DNA of 64,000 bases, taken from assembly GCA_030063045.1 (NCBI GenBank), contig JAQSEB010000099.1, forward strand, positions 992,001 through 1,056,000. Reading direction: 5' to 3'. This stretch comes from Pratylenchus scribneri. Lineage: Eukaryota > Nematoda > Chromadorea > Rhabditida > Pratylenchidae. Both the position numbers and the translations under genes were made by a program. Of this stretch, positions 25,161 to 37,257 are shown in pieces; positions within the stretch are counted from its first letter, which is position 1, and every line of letters begins with the position of its first letter. Under the pieces are notes generated by a model. It was not told the origin of the DNA and searched no databases. It saw nothing but the letters and a program-made list of their open reading frames with translations.

Positions 25161-25259
25161 TATTCTTCCAATAAAAAAGTACATTCTAAATTAATATGGC
25201 TTCCCCAGTCCCCAATGCAAAATTTGATGCACTTTGCTCCAAAACACGGGTTTGTATTT

Positions 25260-25600
25260 TGCTCCATCCGGCCAATCCCTTCCCCCATTCGATCATGTGT
25301 TCGCGCACGCAATTGCCCTTTCCATCGATAGGACCTCACTACTTTCTTCTCTATTGAATCGAACCAATTTGGCCCAAATTCGGCAACAACAGCCTCACAA
25401 TCCACAAATGCCCAATGCCCATGCATTTTGCCAATGGCCATCCATTATTATTCCATCTTCAATTCACCATTCTCCCTCGTTAATATTTTCCTTCCTCTCT
25501 CTCTCCCTCCAATTTGGCCAAAACATTTGATTTTTGATGTCAAATGATATGGGCCTAAATCGATTGATTGGTGGTGATAGAATGGACAAATCAACCATTC
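25260..25600 (+). promoter_or_regulatory. Conserved upstream module 2 before gene C
   Basis: GTTCGCGCACGCAATTGCCC and a GGCCCAAATTCGGCA block lead to a pyrimidine-rich run, then the palindrome CATTTGAT (25524-25531) / TCAAATGAT (25540-25548) and TAAATCGATTGATTG. Same block order as the copies at 18440, 36370 and 63320. Confidence 0.5.
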
Positions 25601-25958
25601 ATTCTTCCCCTTACCCTAAATAATTTATTATTATTTTAATTAATTTTAATTAAATTAGAGTTACAGGGGAAATTCCATGGCACTTATTGAGTATCCAAAT
25701 TCCAATCGGTTTCGGTTTCATAAAATAGATGAAATTTAATACCAAAATTGGAAATTTTGCTCTTTAAAATCGAAAATTGAAAAAACTGAAAACCCAAATT
25801 TTCCAAAAACCAAAAATCGGATTTTAAACTGGTAACATTATAAAACCAACTTTTAACTACCTCTAAAGGCATGAATGTAAGAATATGAAACAAAAATGAT
25901 AAAAATAGGAAAAGATCTTCAAAATAATTTCTACTAATTTTATACTTTCTATTATTAG

Positions 25959-26226
25959 TAGGGAGCGGATTTTTAGGTCGCAAAAATCGCAAAATAGGGA
26001 AATTTACCAAAAATAGGTCGAAAAACCCCGAATTAGGTAATTTTTCTATTTTTACTGCATTTTTGACATGAAATTTTCCCTCAAAAAAGTGCCAAAATAG
26101 GTAAAATAGGTCAAAAAAATTTTGTCAAAAACATGAAATAAATGTATAAAAACTTCATTTATGTGCTTTTCTCATCAAATATGATGCAAACAAAAAATAG
26201 ATCAAAACCTAAAAATCCGCTCCCTA
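25959..26226. mobile_element. 268-bp nonautonomous hAT-like MITE directly upstream of gene C
   Basis: Terminal inverted repeats of 20 bp, TAGGGAGCGGATTTTTAGGT and its complement, lie between perfect 8-bp duplications ATTATTAG (25951-25958 and 26227-26234). The interior has AAATAGGTC-like repeats and no coding capacity. Its right end is 67 bp from the gene C ATG, so it lies in the promoter or 5' UTR. Confidence 0.92.
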
Positions 26227-26293
26227 ATTATTAGTCTAAATTAATTAATTTTCCTAGAAGACAGATTATATTCTCTTTCTCTTAATTAAAAAA

Positions 26294-29200
26294 ATGTCTA
26301 AAATGATTTCATTATGTGCCCTAATTTCCATATTTTCCCTTCATCTGCTATATTCACTTCCTTTTGTCCAATCAATTTACTCATTCTCAAATGTTCAACA
26401 AAGCGAAATTGGCAGTAGAATGTGGAAATTTGCCAGCCAATTTCGTGAGGATTTTCGTAGAATGGCCATAGCCAAGGAAAAGGAACACTCCGCGACTTCC
26501 AGTCCAGCCGCATTAGGTCAAAAAGTGGTCACATGGGCGGATTTCAAATGGCATAAAATAGAATTACCCGTTTGGGGATATCACTACCTGGCAACTAAAA
26601 ATTTTAGTATGCAAGAATTAATTGCTGATTTTGAAACATATAATAATGAATTGAAAATGGACCAAGTGAAAAATGAAAATGATGCCAGAAAAAAATTGGA
26701 CAACATAACCGAACAATTGAATATATTCCAAGTGGGAATGAGCGAATGGTTGGCGGGTGATTTAGAGGAAAAATGGCGCAGATCCGTGCAGATAGATGAG
26801 GCCAAAAAGAAAAAGGGAAGCCGTTCTCCCTCGAGGCATACAGAAGGTAAAATACTAATAAATGATTTATAAAAAAAACCTAAAGCAATGGCCTCCTTCA
26901 TAGAAGCCATATTGGTTAACTCAAATCAAAATGACCTTTCCTTTTCTAAACCACAGGCTCTTAATAAGCCATTCACTTTATAATGGATTTTTCAATCCCC
27001 CCAGTTGGTCAAACCTTTAGCTATGACCGCAATTTTTAGGTAATGACACAATCAAACAAGGTTGTCAGAATCAGAATCACCCTCCCTAGGGTGTACTTGA
27101 ACCCTTTGTGAAAATTTGCATCTTTTTGCGATACTCAAACAAAGATGCCCCCAAATACCAGCTTCTTTAAATCATATGTTACTACCACCCCCTCTCCCCT
27201 CAAATTTAAAAACTATCTACCTGAAGCCTGTGATCAATCCCTGTAATTCCTCATTTGTTTTTACATAATTATTTAAATTAAATTTGATGTTTGGAGAACG
27301 ATCATGAAAAAATAAGAGTGAAGAGATTAAAAAAATTAGGGTTTATAATCAAATTTGTTCCCGATTAAAAATTCAAATTTATAATTCGAATTGGAACCGT
27401 GATAGATTGGCTGGACGAATCAGTTTTATATTTCCAGAAGACCAACCTGAATCATCCTCATCAAGGAATATTGAAAATGAAGAAAAAATTGATGTCCATT
27501 TTTTGCCTATCAAAATCAATGAGAAAATTTACGAATTGAATGAACAAATTTGGTTCCAAAATTACAATGATTTTTTCCAAATTTTGAAGTGGGAAATGGA
27601 AAAAGATAGAGTCGATATTTTGAAATTATATCAAAAGTGCGTTTTATTTTTATTCTACAGAAATAATTAATATATTTGGTTAGAAATTAGAAAGCAAAAA
27701 TCTTTAATAAGCTTTAATTAGTTATTTTTCTACATGGGCCGCATTCATTTTTCTCTACTTTATCCAGCGAGGAAGTAACCTATCCTAGTAAAAAGAAGCT
27801 TTAAAAGTTCCTTATGTTTTTAATTACGCTATAAACTAGAAGCTAGAACTTATTTCGAAGAAATGTCATTAATATTTCGCTGTTTTTTCCTAAAAATTAA
27901 AAACATATTTTTAAATAAGTCTAAGGATTTTTGCCTTCTTTAAATTATTACTTCCTTTTTGAATTTATGGTCAAAAGTATGACCTAGTTTGAAATGGTGT
28001 TTCTGATTGTATGGTTAATCTTTTAGGATTATAATTATAGTAATTAATTAAATGAAATTGAATTCTAATAAAATTATATTTAATAGGTAGTATCTTTTAG
28101 ACTTGCAATTATGTTAAATTTTAATTCAAATATATTTGATTTTTCTTCAAATATTATTAAATAAAATTTCCATTTTTAAATTTGCAGCACATTGGAAGCA
28201 AAACGGAATAAAATTATTCAAAAGGAATTGGACAAAATGTTTTTGAAAATTTTTCCAAAATTTTGGAAGAAAGATGCAGAGAAGGCTTTTAACAAAAAAA
28301 TAGAAAAAATTGTGGAAAAAGTTAGGAAGAAAATTGACAAGAAAAGTTTCAATAAAGTTCGAAATGATATGGATAAATTTTCGTCAAATAATTTCTTTCG
28401 GGAATTTTCGGATTGGCTAAAAGGTAAACATAAAATTGTGGACAAAAAGAAATTGGCAATGTTGGAGGCAGAAGTTGCCGAACAAATTGAGATGAATAAT
28501 AGAGAAATAAACAGTGAGGAGAAGCAACAATTGTGGAATGTTTCGAAAGTAAAAGATATCAAAAATGATGCAATTAAGAATGAATTGACTGAATTGGGAA
28601 TGTTGACAGCATTTGCACGGAAAGTGGTGAATGATATTGAGACAGAAATTAGTAACAAATATGAGGATGAGGCCATCAAAAAGGTGGGCATGACACTTGA
28701 CATTAATGAAAATTTAAAAATTATGACTATTTGTTTTAGAAATAAAACGAAAAAATATGTATATTTGTCAAAGTTTAAGCGATTTTCGGATAGTCATGAC
28801 ATAGTAATTGTGAATTTTTAATTTTTTTAAATTAGTTTATTCAACCATATACAATTGTTAATATTTAACTTCTCATGAAAAAGGTATTGAAAACAGCATA
28901 AAATCTTTCGTGTCGGCAAATAATCTTTTTCTTTTAGTTTTTAGATTTTCGTCAAATTAGATATTTCAATCAATTTTGGAATTAGAGATTATAATAGAGT
29001 AATAAAAAAATCTGAATTTCCATTAAAAGTCAAAAAATTTAAGGGAATAAGATAGAATTGAGATTACCAATTTTCGGTCGAATCCACTTTAAACAAACTA
29101 GACTTAAAAATGCAAATAAAATTGCCTAATTTAAAGGAAATTAAAACTATTTACTACACGGTGCTGACAAACCGTGCAACATTGGAAATGTTTAATTATA

Positions 29201-30727
29201 TGGCTGATGAATTTGAATTTGTTTTTACCGAAAATGGTGGGCCACAAAGAAATGAAGCAACGGCCGCCCATCAACAACAATTTACGGAACAATCTGAAAT
29301 ACAAGAAGAAGAAATTCAAACAATAAGAATTGAGAGAAAAAGAAAATTTGTGGTCGAAAATTTGGCGAAAATTTCAATTTTGTCAATGGATTTCTTAAAA
29401 AATTATTTAGACAAATTGAATGCCAAAGTTTTAACCAACAAATTTGATATGACCAAATTTGAGGCAGAATCGAAATTGAGATCAAAGAAAAGAAAGGGAA
29501 AGGGGGAGGGGAAGCCAGTATTTCCAGTGGGTGAAACATACAAAATGCCGGAGGGCGAATGGGAAAATCCACTTGTTCAATCCATCAAATCACTTTGGCC
29601 ATCAACCAAAAATAGCAATAATGTAATTTTTAATTTTTTAATTTTCTTTTTAAAATATTATTTTAGAAAACAATTTTTACAATATTATTGGAAGGTTTTA
29701 AATTAATTTTTCAATATTCTTATTTAAATATCCTTAGTTAGTGGATAAAGCTGGCGGATAAATTTATAAGCATTTTAGAGAGCATAGAACTAGGTATAAA
29801 AATGATATCAAAAGCATTGTCCAATACATGATATTTCCAAATTTATGTCCAAAAGACAGTTGGTTTAATTAAAATTTTATTTCTGATTTTTTTGGCCATT
29901 ACTCCGTAAATATCCAACGTTTCCATTACTTTTGATATCATTTTGTAGACAATTTTAGGCTTTAAAAATACGCTATAAATTTTATAGTATAATTATCACC
30001 ATCGACACTAGACCATTTTTAAACAATTGTTGTTATGAACTTTAAAATATAATTAATAAATTAATTAAATTTCATTTAGGACTTCAATATATTTGAATTT
30101 GGCATGAAAGAAAATGAATTGCCCGAAAACTTCTTGGACAGAGATAAAACTCGCCAACAGGGATGGAAGACGGAAGTACGTGTCATTGTGGATTCAATGA
30201 ATATGTTGGCCATATTCAGCCGATTGAAACATTTAATGGAGAAAACAGGAATGGACAAAAGTGTCCACCAATTTCATAGAAGGCATGGAATGGAAATTAC
30301 GGATAAATTGAAAGCCAGAATTGAAAATTTTGATGACCACCAAATTCCACGAACATTTGCTGCCTTCATTTATGATAAATATGTGGAAAGTTTAGAGCCA
30401 AATAAAAATGCCGGCAGTAGCCGAAGTGGTGGGCAACATTCGGCGATTCCCGCTGGCTCGGAACATTCCAATTCGGGCCAGCCAACCCAAACACATTCAA
30501 TTTTGCAAAGAACTCCAACATCATCACCGCATCGATCACCACGAAGAACCGAAACATCAGAATCGCCCCATCAATCGCCAACCTCCGTATTTCATACGCC
30601 CCATTGGGGTTCCCCTACAGTAATGGGCCAAAATGCCGAAGAAGAAGAAGAAGATGATGATGATGATAAGCAGAATGATGAAGAGAAGGAAACATCAATT
30701 TTCGAGCAATCTTGGACTATTCATTGA
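26294..30727 (+). CDS. Gene C: secreted Lys/Glu-rich protein, paralog of A and B, 5 exons, 793 aa
   Basis: Exons: 26294-26846, 27438-27636, 28188-28683, 29137-29622, 30080-30727; phases 1, 2, 0, 0. The signal peptide is at residues 1 to about 27 (ending LPFVQS), and its one cysteine is the only one I see. Exon 2 matches A and B almost word for word (ESSSSRNIENEEKI, KINEKIYELN, IWFQNY). Exon 3 is the Lys-rich helical part, exon 4 has YYTVLTNRAT and NPLVQSIKSLW, and exon 5 has NELPENFLDR and IFSRLKHLM followed by a Ser/Pro/His-rich stretch and an acidic run of Glu and Asp. It is the most compact copy and carries no large intronic repeat. It is flanked closely by hAT-like MITEs on both sides. 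Function unknown. Confidence 0.83.
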
Positions 30728-30788
30728 ATTTTTTATTCATAAAAATGAGAAAGTTAAATTTATAATTTATAACTTTATTATTATTTGA

Positions 30789-30986
30789 TAGACACCGGCA
30801 CGGATTCCATGCCCGTACTGATTCATACGGATCCGTAGTCGGGAATCCGTATATTTTCTGATTTTTATGGAATCGGTCGATGGGGATCCGTACGGCTCCT
30901 GCTGGGCCAGTTCGTAGGAATCCGTAAATTTTTCCCATTCATAATCAGTCATCCGGTCAGAATTTTATTCATTTTGCCGGTCTCTA
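30789..30986. mobile_element. 198-bp hAT-like MITE just downstream of gene C
   Basis: The ends TAGACACCGGCA and TGCCGGTCTCTA pair at 11 of 12 positions. The flanks TTATTTGA (30781-30788) and TTATTTGG (30987-30994) match at 7 of 8. The interior repeats CGGATCCGT and GGAATCCGTA. The mismatches make this weaker than the other hAT-like calls. It starts 62 bp after the gene C stop, in the presumed 3' UTR. Confidence 0.65.
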
Positions 30987-31289
30987 TTATTTGGTTCAAA
31001 TTTGTCGTTATATTATTTTTTATTTTTATTATACCAATTACTTTTGACTCTCTGATTCCTCAAACCGAAATTATTTTTATTAGAGTAGATCGTGGTCGGT
31101 TTTACAAAATTGTCGGTTTTAAAACCCGATTTTCAATTTTTAAAAAATATCGATTTTCAAAAATTACCATTTCGTTTTTAAATATTGCATTGATATTATT
31201 AAACCGAAACCGACTCCGATTTAGTCAAATTTTTATTCGAAGCATATTTTATTAATTAAATTTAGTATTCATTTTCATTTACCCATTTA

Positions 31290-31760
31290 TTAACGGTTGA
31301 TCATTATAAATTTGCGTTTTTTATGATAAATGTTATAATAACAAAATTGCCCTAAATTGACGAAAATAATTCCTCAATTATTTGAAAAACTTTTTCACTT
31401 GACTCCAAAATTAAATTAATTAATTCAAATTTATGAGCCAGACTGCAACAGAAATTTGCCCTCTTTATTTGGGCAAATAGCTACATAATTTATTAATTTA
31501 ATTATAAAATTGAAACAAACCACAAAATTAAATGAATTATCCAATTTATCACGGTTGATCATTCGTTAAATATTTGCATTTTTTTGATAAATGTTATAAA
31601 AAAATTGCCAGAAATGCTAAAAATATTTCCTCAATTATTTGAACAACTTTCATTTAACTCCAAAATTAAATAAAATTAATTTTTAATTTATGAGAGAGAC
31701 TAGAAAAATCAAGAGAAATTTGCCCTCTTTATTTGAACAAATGGCCGTTTAATTTAATTA
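31290..31760 (+). promoter_or_regulatory. Two tandem copies of upstream module 1 before gene F
   Basis: Both copies run GGTTGATCATT, a TTTGCATTTTT-like block, GATAAATGTTATAA, TCCTCAATTATTTGAA, CAACTTT, AACTCCAAAATTAAAT, then AAATTTGCCCTCTTTATTTG and a run of AAATTGAAACAA. They diverge by scattered substitutions and small indels. Module 2 is absent here. The gene F ATG is 1.4 kb downstream, because a fold-back element lies in between. Confidence 0.45.
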
Positions 31761-31926
31761 TTCTAATAAATTGAAACAAGCCAGAAATTAAATTAGAAAA
31801 TAAAGTGAATATAAATTAGACCCCTTTTAGACTCAAGTCATCATTTTTTAATATCCTTCCTTCCCATCTCAAATTTAATTTCAATTTTTTAAATTTTTAA
31901 AAATAAGAGATATTCCAATGGCTCTA

Positions 31927-32824
31927 GGATATTTCGACAGTGGACATTTCGACAGTGGACTTTTCGACAGTGGACATTTCGACAGTAGGCGGACATTTCG
32001 ACAGTGGCGGATTTTTCGACAGTGGACACTTCGACAGTGGACATTTCGACAGTAAGCTAGGACTTTTCGACAGTGACCAAAAAAGTCTATAAATCGGGTT
32101 TAATTTGGCCCAAATTATATATCAATCGACGCGTCTCGATCAGCTGAACATTAATATATTATTTATTTTTATTTTAAAATAAAAAAGTTATAGATATCTT
32201 TATCTTATAAGGAACTTATCCCATTTTTTCCAAAAATGGGCTTTTATTTTTAAAAATTTAATACTTTATTCGTTTCCTTCATCAAATTGGATATCAAAAT
32301 CAAATTATATTCTAGTGAAAGCTTCAAATAAAAAATAAATAATTTGATCAAATTAATGAAGTAAAAAGTGAAGGGTCCCCCCTATGGGTCAAATGTGTAA
32401 AATTTCATTTGATCAAATTATAGCTTTATCGATGCATCTCGATGAGCTAAACATGAATTTACTATTGGTTTCGCATAACTCAAAAATAATTAAGTTATGG
32501 TCATTTATGTTCTTATACATTACTTAAATACCTACTCTAATTTAAATGGGTATAGCTTTTTTACTTTTAGATATAAATTAAAACTAATCATAGATTCGTG
32601 TTCAGCTGATCGAGACGCGTCGATTGATATATAATTTGGGCCAAATTAAACCCGATTTATAGAATTTTTTGGTCACTGTCGAAAAGTCCTAGCTTACTGT
32701 CGAAATGTCCACTGTCGAAGTGTCCACTGTCGAAAAATCCGCCACTGTCGAAAAGTCCGCCTACTGTCGAAATGTCCACTGTCGAAAAGTCCACTGTCGA
32801 AATGTTCACTGTCGAAATGTCCCG
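31927..32824. mobile_element. Winged fold-back element, about 0.9 kb, upstream of gene F
   Basis: The outer wings are inverted arrays of a 15-bp unit, GGACATTTCGACAGT on the left (31930-32080) and its complement on the right (32690-32822). Inside are perfect-looking arms TTTAATTTGGCCCAAATTAT and ATCGACGCGTCTCGATCAGC (about 32095-32155) with complements at 32595-32660. The 440-bp loop contains another degenerate copy of the GATGCATCTCGATGAG core. No transposase and no clear target duplication. Confidence 0.78.
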
Positions 32825-33187
32825 CTACCATTCCATTTTTCTCTTTTTTAAAAAATTCTCTTTTGGGAAATTTTCTTTTAGGTTTTTTTCATTTTTAGAA
32901 ATAATTTTAGCATTTTTTGGAGTTTTTTACATTGAAATTTCCAGTATTCAGTTTGAGGTCAGCAGGACAAGAGAACCCTAAAATTGTTACAAAATGCTTA
33001 ATTTCTCCTTTTAATTAGATTTCATTTCATTTTTTAAAAATTAAGGAAAATTCTAAATTACTAAATAAGGATTCTCATGGTCGATCTTATATTAGCCAAC
33101 TTTCAATTATTTTAGCATGAATTTATTTTTTTTATTTTTAAAAATTCAAAAATTAATTTTTTAGAAATTAAAAAATTCCAATCAAAA

Positions 33188-34368
33188 ATGTCAATTTTTA
33201 ATTTCCTTTTGCTTTGCATTATTCCATTGGCGGCCAATTGCCAATCGGAATTATTTCAACAATTTGCCAAGGAAGAAATCGAATCATTGAGGGAATATTT
33301 GCAACGGTTAAATCCATCGGCACAAGAGCTGAATGCAGAAAAAATTGTCGAAATTTTGGTGGGTGAATTGGAGGAGTCTGATTTGGAGGAAGGCACATTT
33401 TGGAGGAAATTGCAAGGCTCCATCAAAAAATGGCTGAATTATTTGCCAAAAGCTGCAAATCCAAGTTGGTCAATTTTTGGCAAATTTCGTTTAACAATGG
33501 AAATATAAATAAAAAAGAAATTTTGGGTATTTTTAATTGATAAGAATTGAGAAATGGGACAAATAAAAAATATAATTAATTAAAAAAATGAAAAAAAATT
33601 CTTGATATTTTTATTGCTAAAAATTAATAAACACTAATAAAATTTTTTTTAATTTTTTGGGTCAAATTGAAAAATAAAATAAATAAAAATATAAAATTAA
33701 TTTAAAAATTTCGATAATAATTAATTAAAATTCCTGAATTTATATTAGAACGCGATTCCCAATCGGCTTATCTTTGTGATATTACGGTTCGCCCGTTTGT
33801 TTCATCAAATAAAACTGAAGGAGAAAATGTGCCGCTGGACACAGTCAAAATTATTGAATTAATTTTTGCGGAACAAAGCAAAGAAAACAATGAAATTCTC
33901 AAGGAAATTGGTGAATGGCAAAATGAGAAATTAATCAAATGGATGGAAGGGAAGGCGACAATTTGCAAAGATGGACCGGGCCAACAAAACGTAATAATAA
34001 AATGAATTAATTAAATTATTAATAAATTATATATTATATTAATTATACATCCAAAAAAATTAGACCGATATAAATTTAAAAAAAATATTGCATAAAAATT
34101 TTTTGATAATTTTTCATTTTGCAATAAAATAAAATTTAAAGTAAAATTTTTGGGCCTAAAATTTTTATATAATTTTTAAATGTAGCTCAATAAATAAAGA
34201 AATATTAATAGTATAAATTTATTCATTTGAAAATAAAATTAATAAAAATATTTTTAGATGCGGCGATTTTTCTCCAGCCTTATTGTTGATGAGCAACAGG
34301 CAATAATGGGAAAGAAACCTAAATTTGAATCAGAAAATTACAATGAACGAGTCAAGAACGATCAATGA
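33188..34368 (+). CDS. Gene F: small secreted protein, 3 exons, 209 aa, paralog of G
   Basis: Exons 33188-33464, 33749-33990, 34258-34368; phases 1 and 0. A signal peptide of about 18 residues ends AANCQS, followed by a charged helical region (LFQQFAKEEIESLREYLQR), then NYLPKAANP at the exon 1/2 border. Exon 2 has YLCDITVRPFVSS, KLIKWMEGK and TICK, which supplies two conserved cysteines. Exon 3 is nearly invariant with gene G: RRFFSSLIVDEQQAIMGKKP. The donor inside AAT CCA A was chosen because it joins exon 2 in frame in both paralogs. I do not recognise the family; the secretory signal suggests an extracellular role. Confidence 0.85.
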
Positions 34369-34679
34369 GATGGATTTGGAAAATTTTTTTGATTTCGGGA
34401 ATTTCAATTATTTCTTTTAATTTAATATTTTAATTATTTTATACCATATTTTGTCTATTAAAAATGCTAATTTCCATGACTATTTTAAATGTATTCTAGA
34501 AGATTAAAATTTATTTTTTTGGTGATATTATTTATTATATATAAAAATATATTTGACTTTTCCACAAAAAATAAGGCTCTTTTTCTAGGTATTTTTAGAT
34601 TTTGAGAGGAGTTGCATATTGCATTTTAAAATATATTTATTTTATCTATAAAATTTTATATTATAATAATTCGTCATAA

Positions 34680-34765
34680 AAATTGTAGAATGTTTCCATG
34701 CAGCATCCAATTCGCCTGTAGGCATCAATCAAATCAATGAAATAATGTTGATTAGATCTTTCAAA
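34680..34765 (+). repeat. Conserved dispersed element downstream of gene F
   Basis: Contains CAGCATCCAATTCGCCT, AGGCATCAATCAAAT and TGATTAGATC. Related copies are at 46365-46540 (inverted) and 49955-50030. On the minus strand here it reads as a short open frame with LIDAYRRIGCC, but the copies do not keep that frame, so it is more likely noncoding. Confidence 0.6.
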
Positions 34766-34954
34766 TTTGGGAATAAAAAAAACTATTTTATAAAAATTGG
34801 AAAAAAATTAATTAATTTACCCATTTTTATAGATAGAATGAAAAATTAGTTCTTTCTCTTACTTAAAAAATTTGTTTACATTTTATAAAAATTAATATTT
34901 TATGATTTTAAAAGAACCAACGGGCTAGGGGATAAAATGTTTAATTAATCAAAA

Positions 34955-35385
34955 CCAGGCGAAATTATTATTATTTTAACCAGGCGGAAACTAACCAGGC
35001 GGAATTATTCTAACTAGGCGGAATTATTCTAACCAGGCGGAATTATTCTAACTAGGCAGAATTATTCTAACCAGGCGGAATTATTCTGACCAGGCGGAAT
35101 TATTCTAACCAGGCGGAATTATTCTAACCAGGCGGAATTATTCTGACCAGGCGGAATTATTCTAACCAGGCGGATTAATCTAATCAGGCGGAATTATTCT
35201 AACCAGGCGGATTAATCTAATCAGGCGGAATTATTCTAACCAGGCGGAATTATTCTAACCAGGCGGATTAATCTAATCAGGCAGAATTATTCTGAACAGG
35301 CGGAATTATTCTAACCAGGCGGGAAATTATTCTAACTAGGCGGAATTAATCTAACCAGGCGAAATTAATCAAACGAGGCGGTGTT
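34955..35385 (+). repeat. 19-bp AGGCGGAATTATTCTAACC minisatellite, about 22 copies
   Basis: Same unit and orientation as the array in the transporter intron, but more diverged, with interspersed 18-bp AGGCGGATTAATCTAATC-like variants. It lies between genes F and G, about 600 bp after gene F. Confidence 0.93.
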
Positions 35386-35424
35386 CGGATGGTAAGTCCG
35401 AATAAATTCCAATAAAATAGGCTT

Positions 35425-35770
35425 TCTAATAATATTCAGTAGATTCCTCAATTATTCAAACAACTTTTTCATTTGACTTAAAATAAATAAATTAATTCAA
35501 ATCTTTGCACCAGAAAAGAAATTTTCATTTATGCAAATTTTTAATTTCGTCTGATCATCCATTTACAAATTTACATTTTTTGTAATACTCGATATTTCTG
35601 AAAATAATTCCTCAATTATTTGAAAAACTTTTACACTTGTTTCTAAAATAAATAAATTTATTCAAATCTATGCGCCAGACAAGGTCAACCGAAATTTATC
35701 TTCTTTATTTGGGCAAATGACCGCATAATTTAATATTCAAATAATAAATGTGAAACAAACCACAAATTAC
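35425..35770 (+). promoter_or_regulatory. Upstream module 1, two copies, before gene G
   Basis: The first copy (35425-35545) keeps only the TTCCTCAATTATTCAAACAA and AATTAATTCAAATC part. The second (35555-35770) is full: TGATCATCC, ATTCCTCAATTATTTGAA, TTCAAATCTATGCGCCAG and TCTTTATTTGGGCAAATG. Module 2 follows at 36370. Confidence 0.45.
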
Positions 35771-36369
35771 ATTCAAAAATAAAATGAATAAAAAGCTGGT
35801 ACCTATTAGGCACAAATCATCATATTCCTCAATCCTTCAAAATTATTTTCAATTTTTAATTTCAAAATCTAAAAATTTGAAAATAATTCCATTATTCTCC
35901 ATTTTTATTTTTAGAAATAATTTCTATTTATTATTTTTTTTATAAATTTATTTATCAGTTTTTCAGTTTTATTTTATTATATTTTAAAATGGAGCCTAAA
36001 ATTTTTCCAAAAAAAGTTCATTTCCCTTTCTTTAATTTAAATTCGAATTAATTTTAAAAAATGAGGAATAAATTGAAATAAATTCCTTGGCTTCTTGAAA
36101 TTAGTCAGCGTGCTCTGCGCACGGCCAGAGGCAATGATTGATGGGACGATGTCTCAAAAAAAATCACAATCGGAATTTCAGGGGTCCTAAATTTTCAAAA
36201 AATCGCGAATCACAATTTTGGAGGGTCAGAAATTTTTCGAAAATCACAAATCGAAATTTCAGAGGGTCAGAAATTTTTCAATAATCACAAATGGAAATTT
36301 CGGTTCAACATATTTCCGAAATTCCGGACCGAAACGATAATCGATCTCAATCTTGATCGCCACCTCCTT

Positions 36370-36690
36370 TTTATCGTTCGCGCAGAATTCTTCCATCCTT
36401 CCCCATTTGGCTTCTTCCTCCATTTCTCCTCCCAATTGAAGGTACCCCCATTCAAATTTGGCCAAATTCGGCATACATCCTCATCAGAAATGCCCACCCC
36501 CATCATTTCTCTGCCTTCTCTTCACCATACTCTCTCCTATTAATTTCTATCTATTCCCCTAGAAATCAAATTATTTGGCCACAAAACATTTTGATTTTGT
36601 GGGATCAAATGATTTTGGCCAAAATCGATTGATTGCCTGTGGATGTTGGCGGATAATAAATAATGGAGGGCCTTCATTATTATATTCCCC
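36370..36690 (+). promoter_or_regulatory. Conserved upstream module 2 before gene G
   Basis: GTTCGCGCAGAATTC, then CCATTTCTCCTCCCAATTGA, AATTCGGCATACATCCTCAT, a pyrimidine-rich run, the palindrome CATTTTGAT (36587-36595) / ATCAAATGAT (36604-36613), and GGCCAAAATCGATTGATTG. The inverted copy at 63320-63745 matches it block by block, including the AATTGGGAGGAG complement. Confidence 0.55.
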
Positions 36691-36699
36691 TACAATAAT

Positions 36700-37257
36700 T
36701 TACCATTATTTTTTAAATTTAAAATTGAGCCAATTTATACTATTCACCCAATTCCTGTATTTTATTTAAATTTTTGGAATCCATTGAGTGCCATTCAATT
36801 AATATATTAAAGCGAATTCTGTGAATTGCTGTATTCCCGGGAATATATCAAGCTCTGGTCCGGTTAATTTCGGAAATCTCGGCTACTAGCTCTCTATAGA
36901 CTCGTAAATAAGCTCTTTCGACACATCATGGTCAATTTACTGTAAGAAATTTCAATTTCAGATTGTTCTGAGCTTGTTTAGTAATACTTTCCGCTAGATT
37001 TCTATCTCGCCATCGGCGTCATACCCTTATTAGCTACAACCCAGCTTAATCACTCTATAATTAAAATTTCATAGACTAAATTGATAATGCCAATCTTATG
37101 AACCTATTCTCGAGTCTTTACGATGTCTAGAAGCAGAGATTCTCAAAATTAACAAGCCCAGTGTCATTCAGATAATTAACCGCAACAAATATAGCCTTGG
37201 TTTTCTTGAATTTATTTATTTTTATTTGATAGAAATTCCAAAAGATTTCAATTAAAA
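36700..37257. other. AT-rich leader region before gene G
   Basis: No gene or named repeat is seen. There are scattered AGCTCTxTATAGACTCG-type pieces and a run of AT-rich sequence up to the gene G ATG. Confidence 0.4.

Larger units (their letters stand above)
24810..26293. other. Intergenic region between genes B and C
   Basis: In order: upstream module 1 (about 24955-25160), upstream module 2 (about 25260-25600), AT-rich filler with CGGTTT/AAACCG pieces, and a hAT-like MITE (25959-26226) that ends 67 bp before the gene C start codon. No gene seen. Confidence 0.6.
30987..33187. other. Intergenic region between genes C and F
   Basis: After a CCGAAACCG-rich stretch (31050-31240) come two tandem copies of upstream module 1 (31290-31480 and 31548-31760), a large winged fold-back element (31927-32824), and about 360 bp of AT-rich sequence leading to the gene F start. 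No gene is seen. Confidence 0.6.

Noticed and set aside
34680..34765. Minus-strand coding exon with LIDAYRRIGCC
   Set aside because: The related copies at 46365 and 49955 break the frame, and no splice partners are visible.
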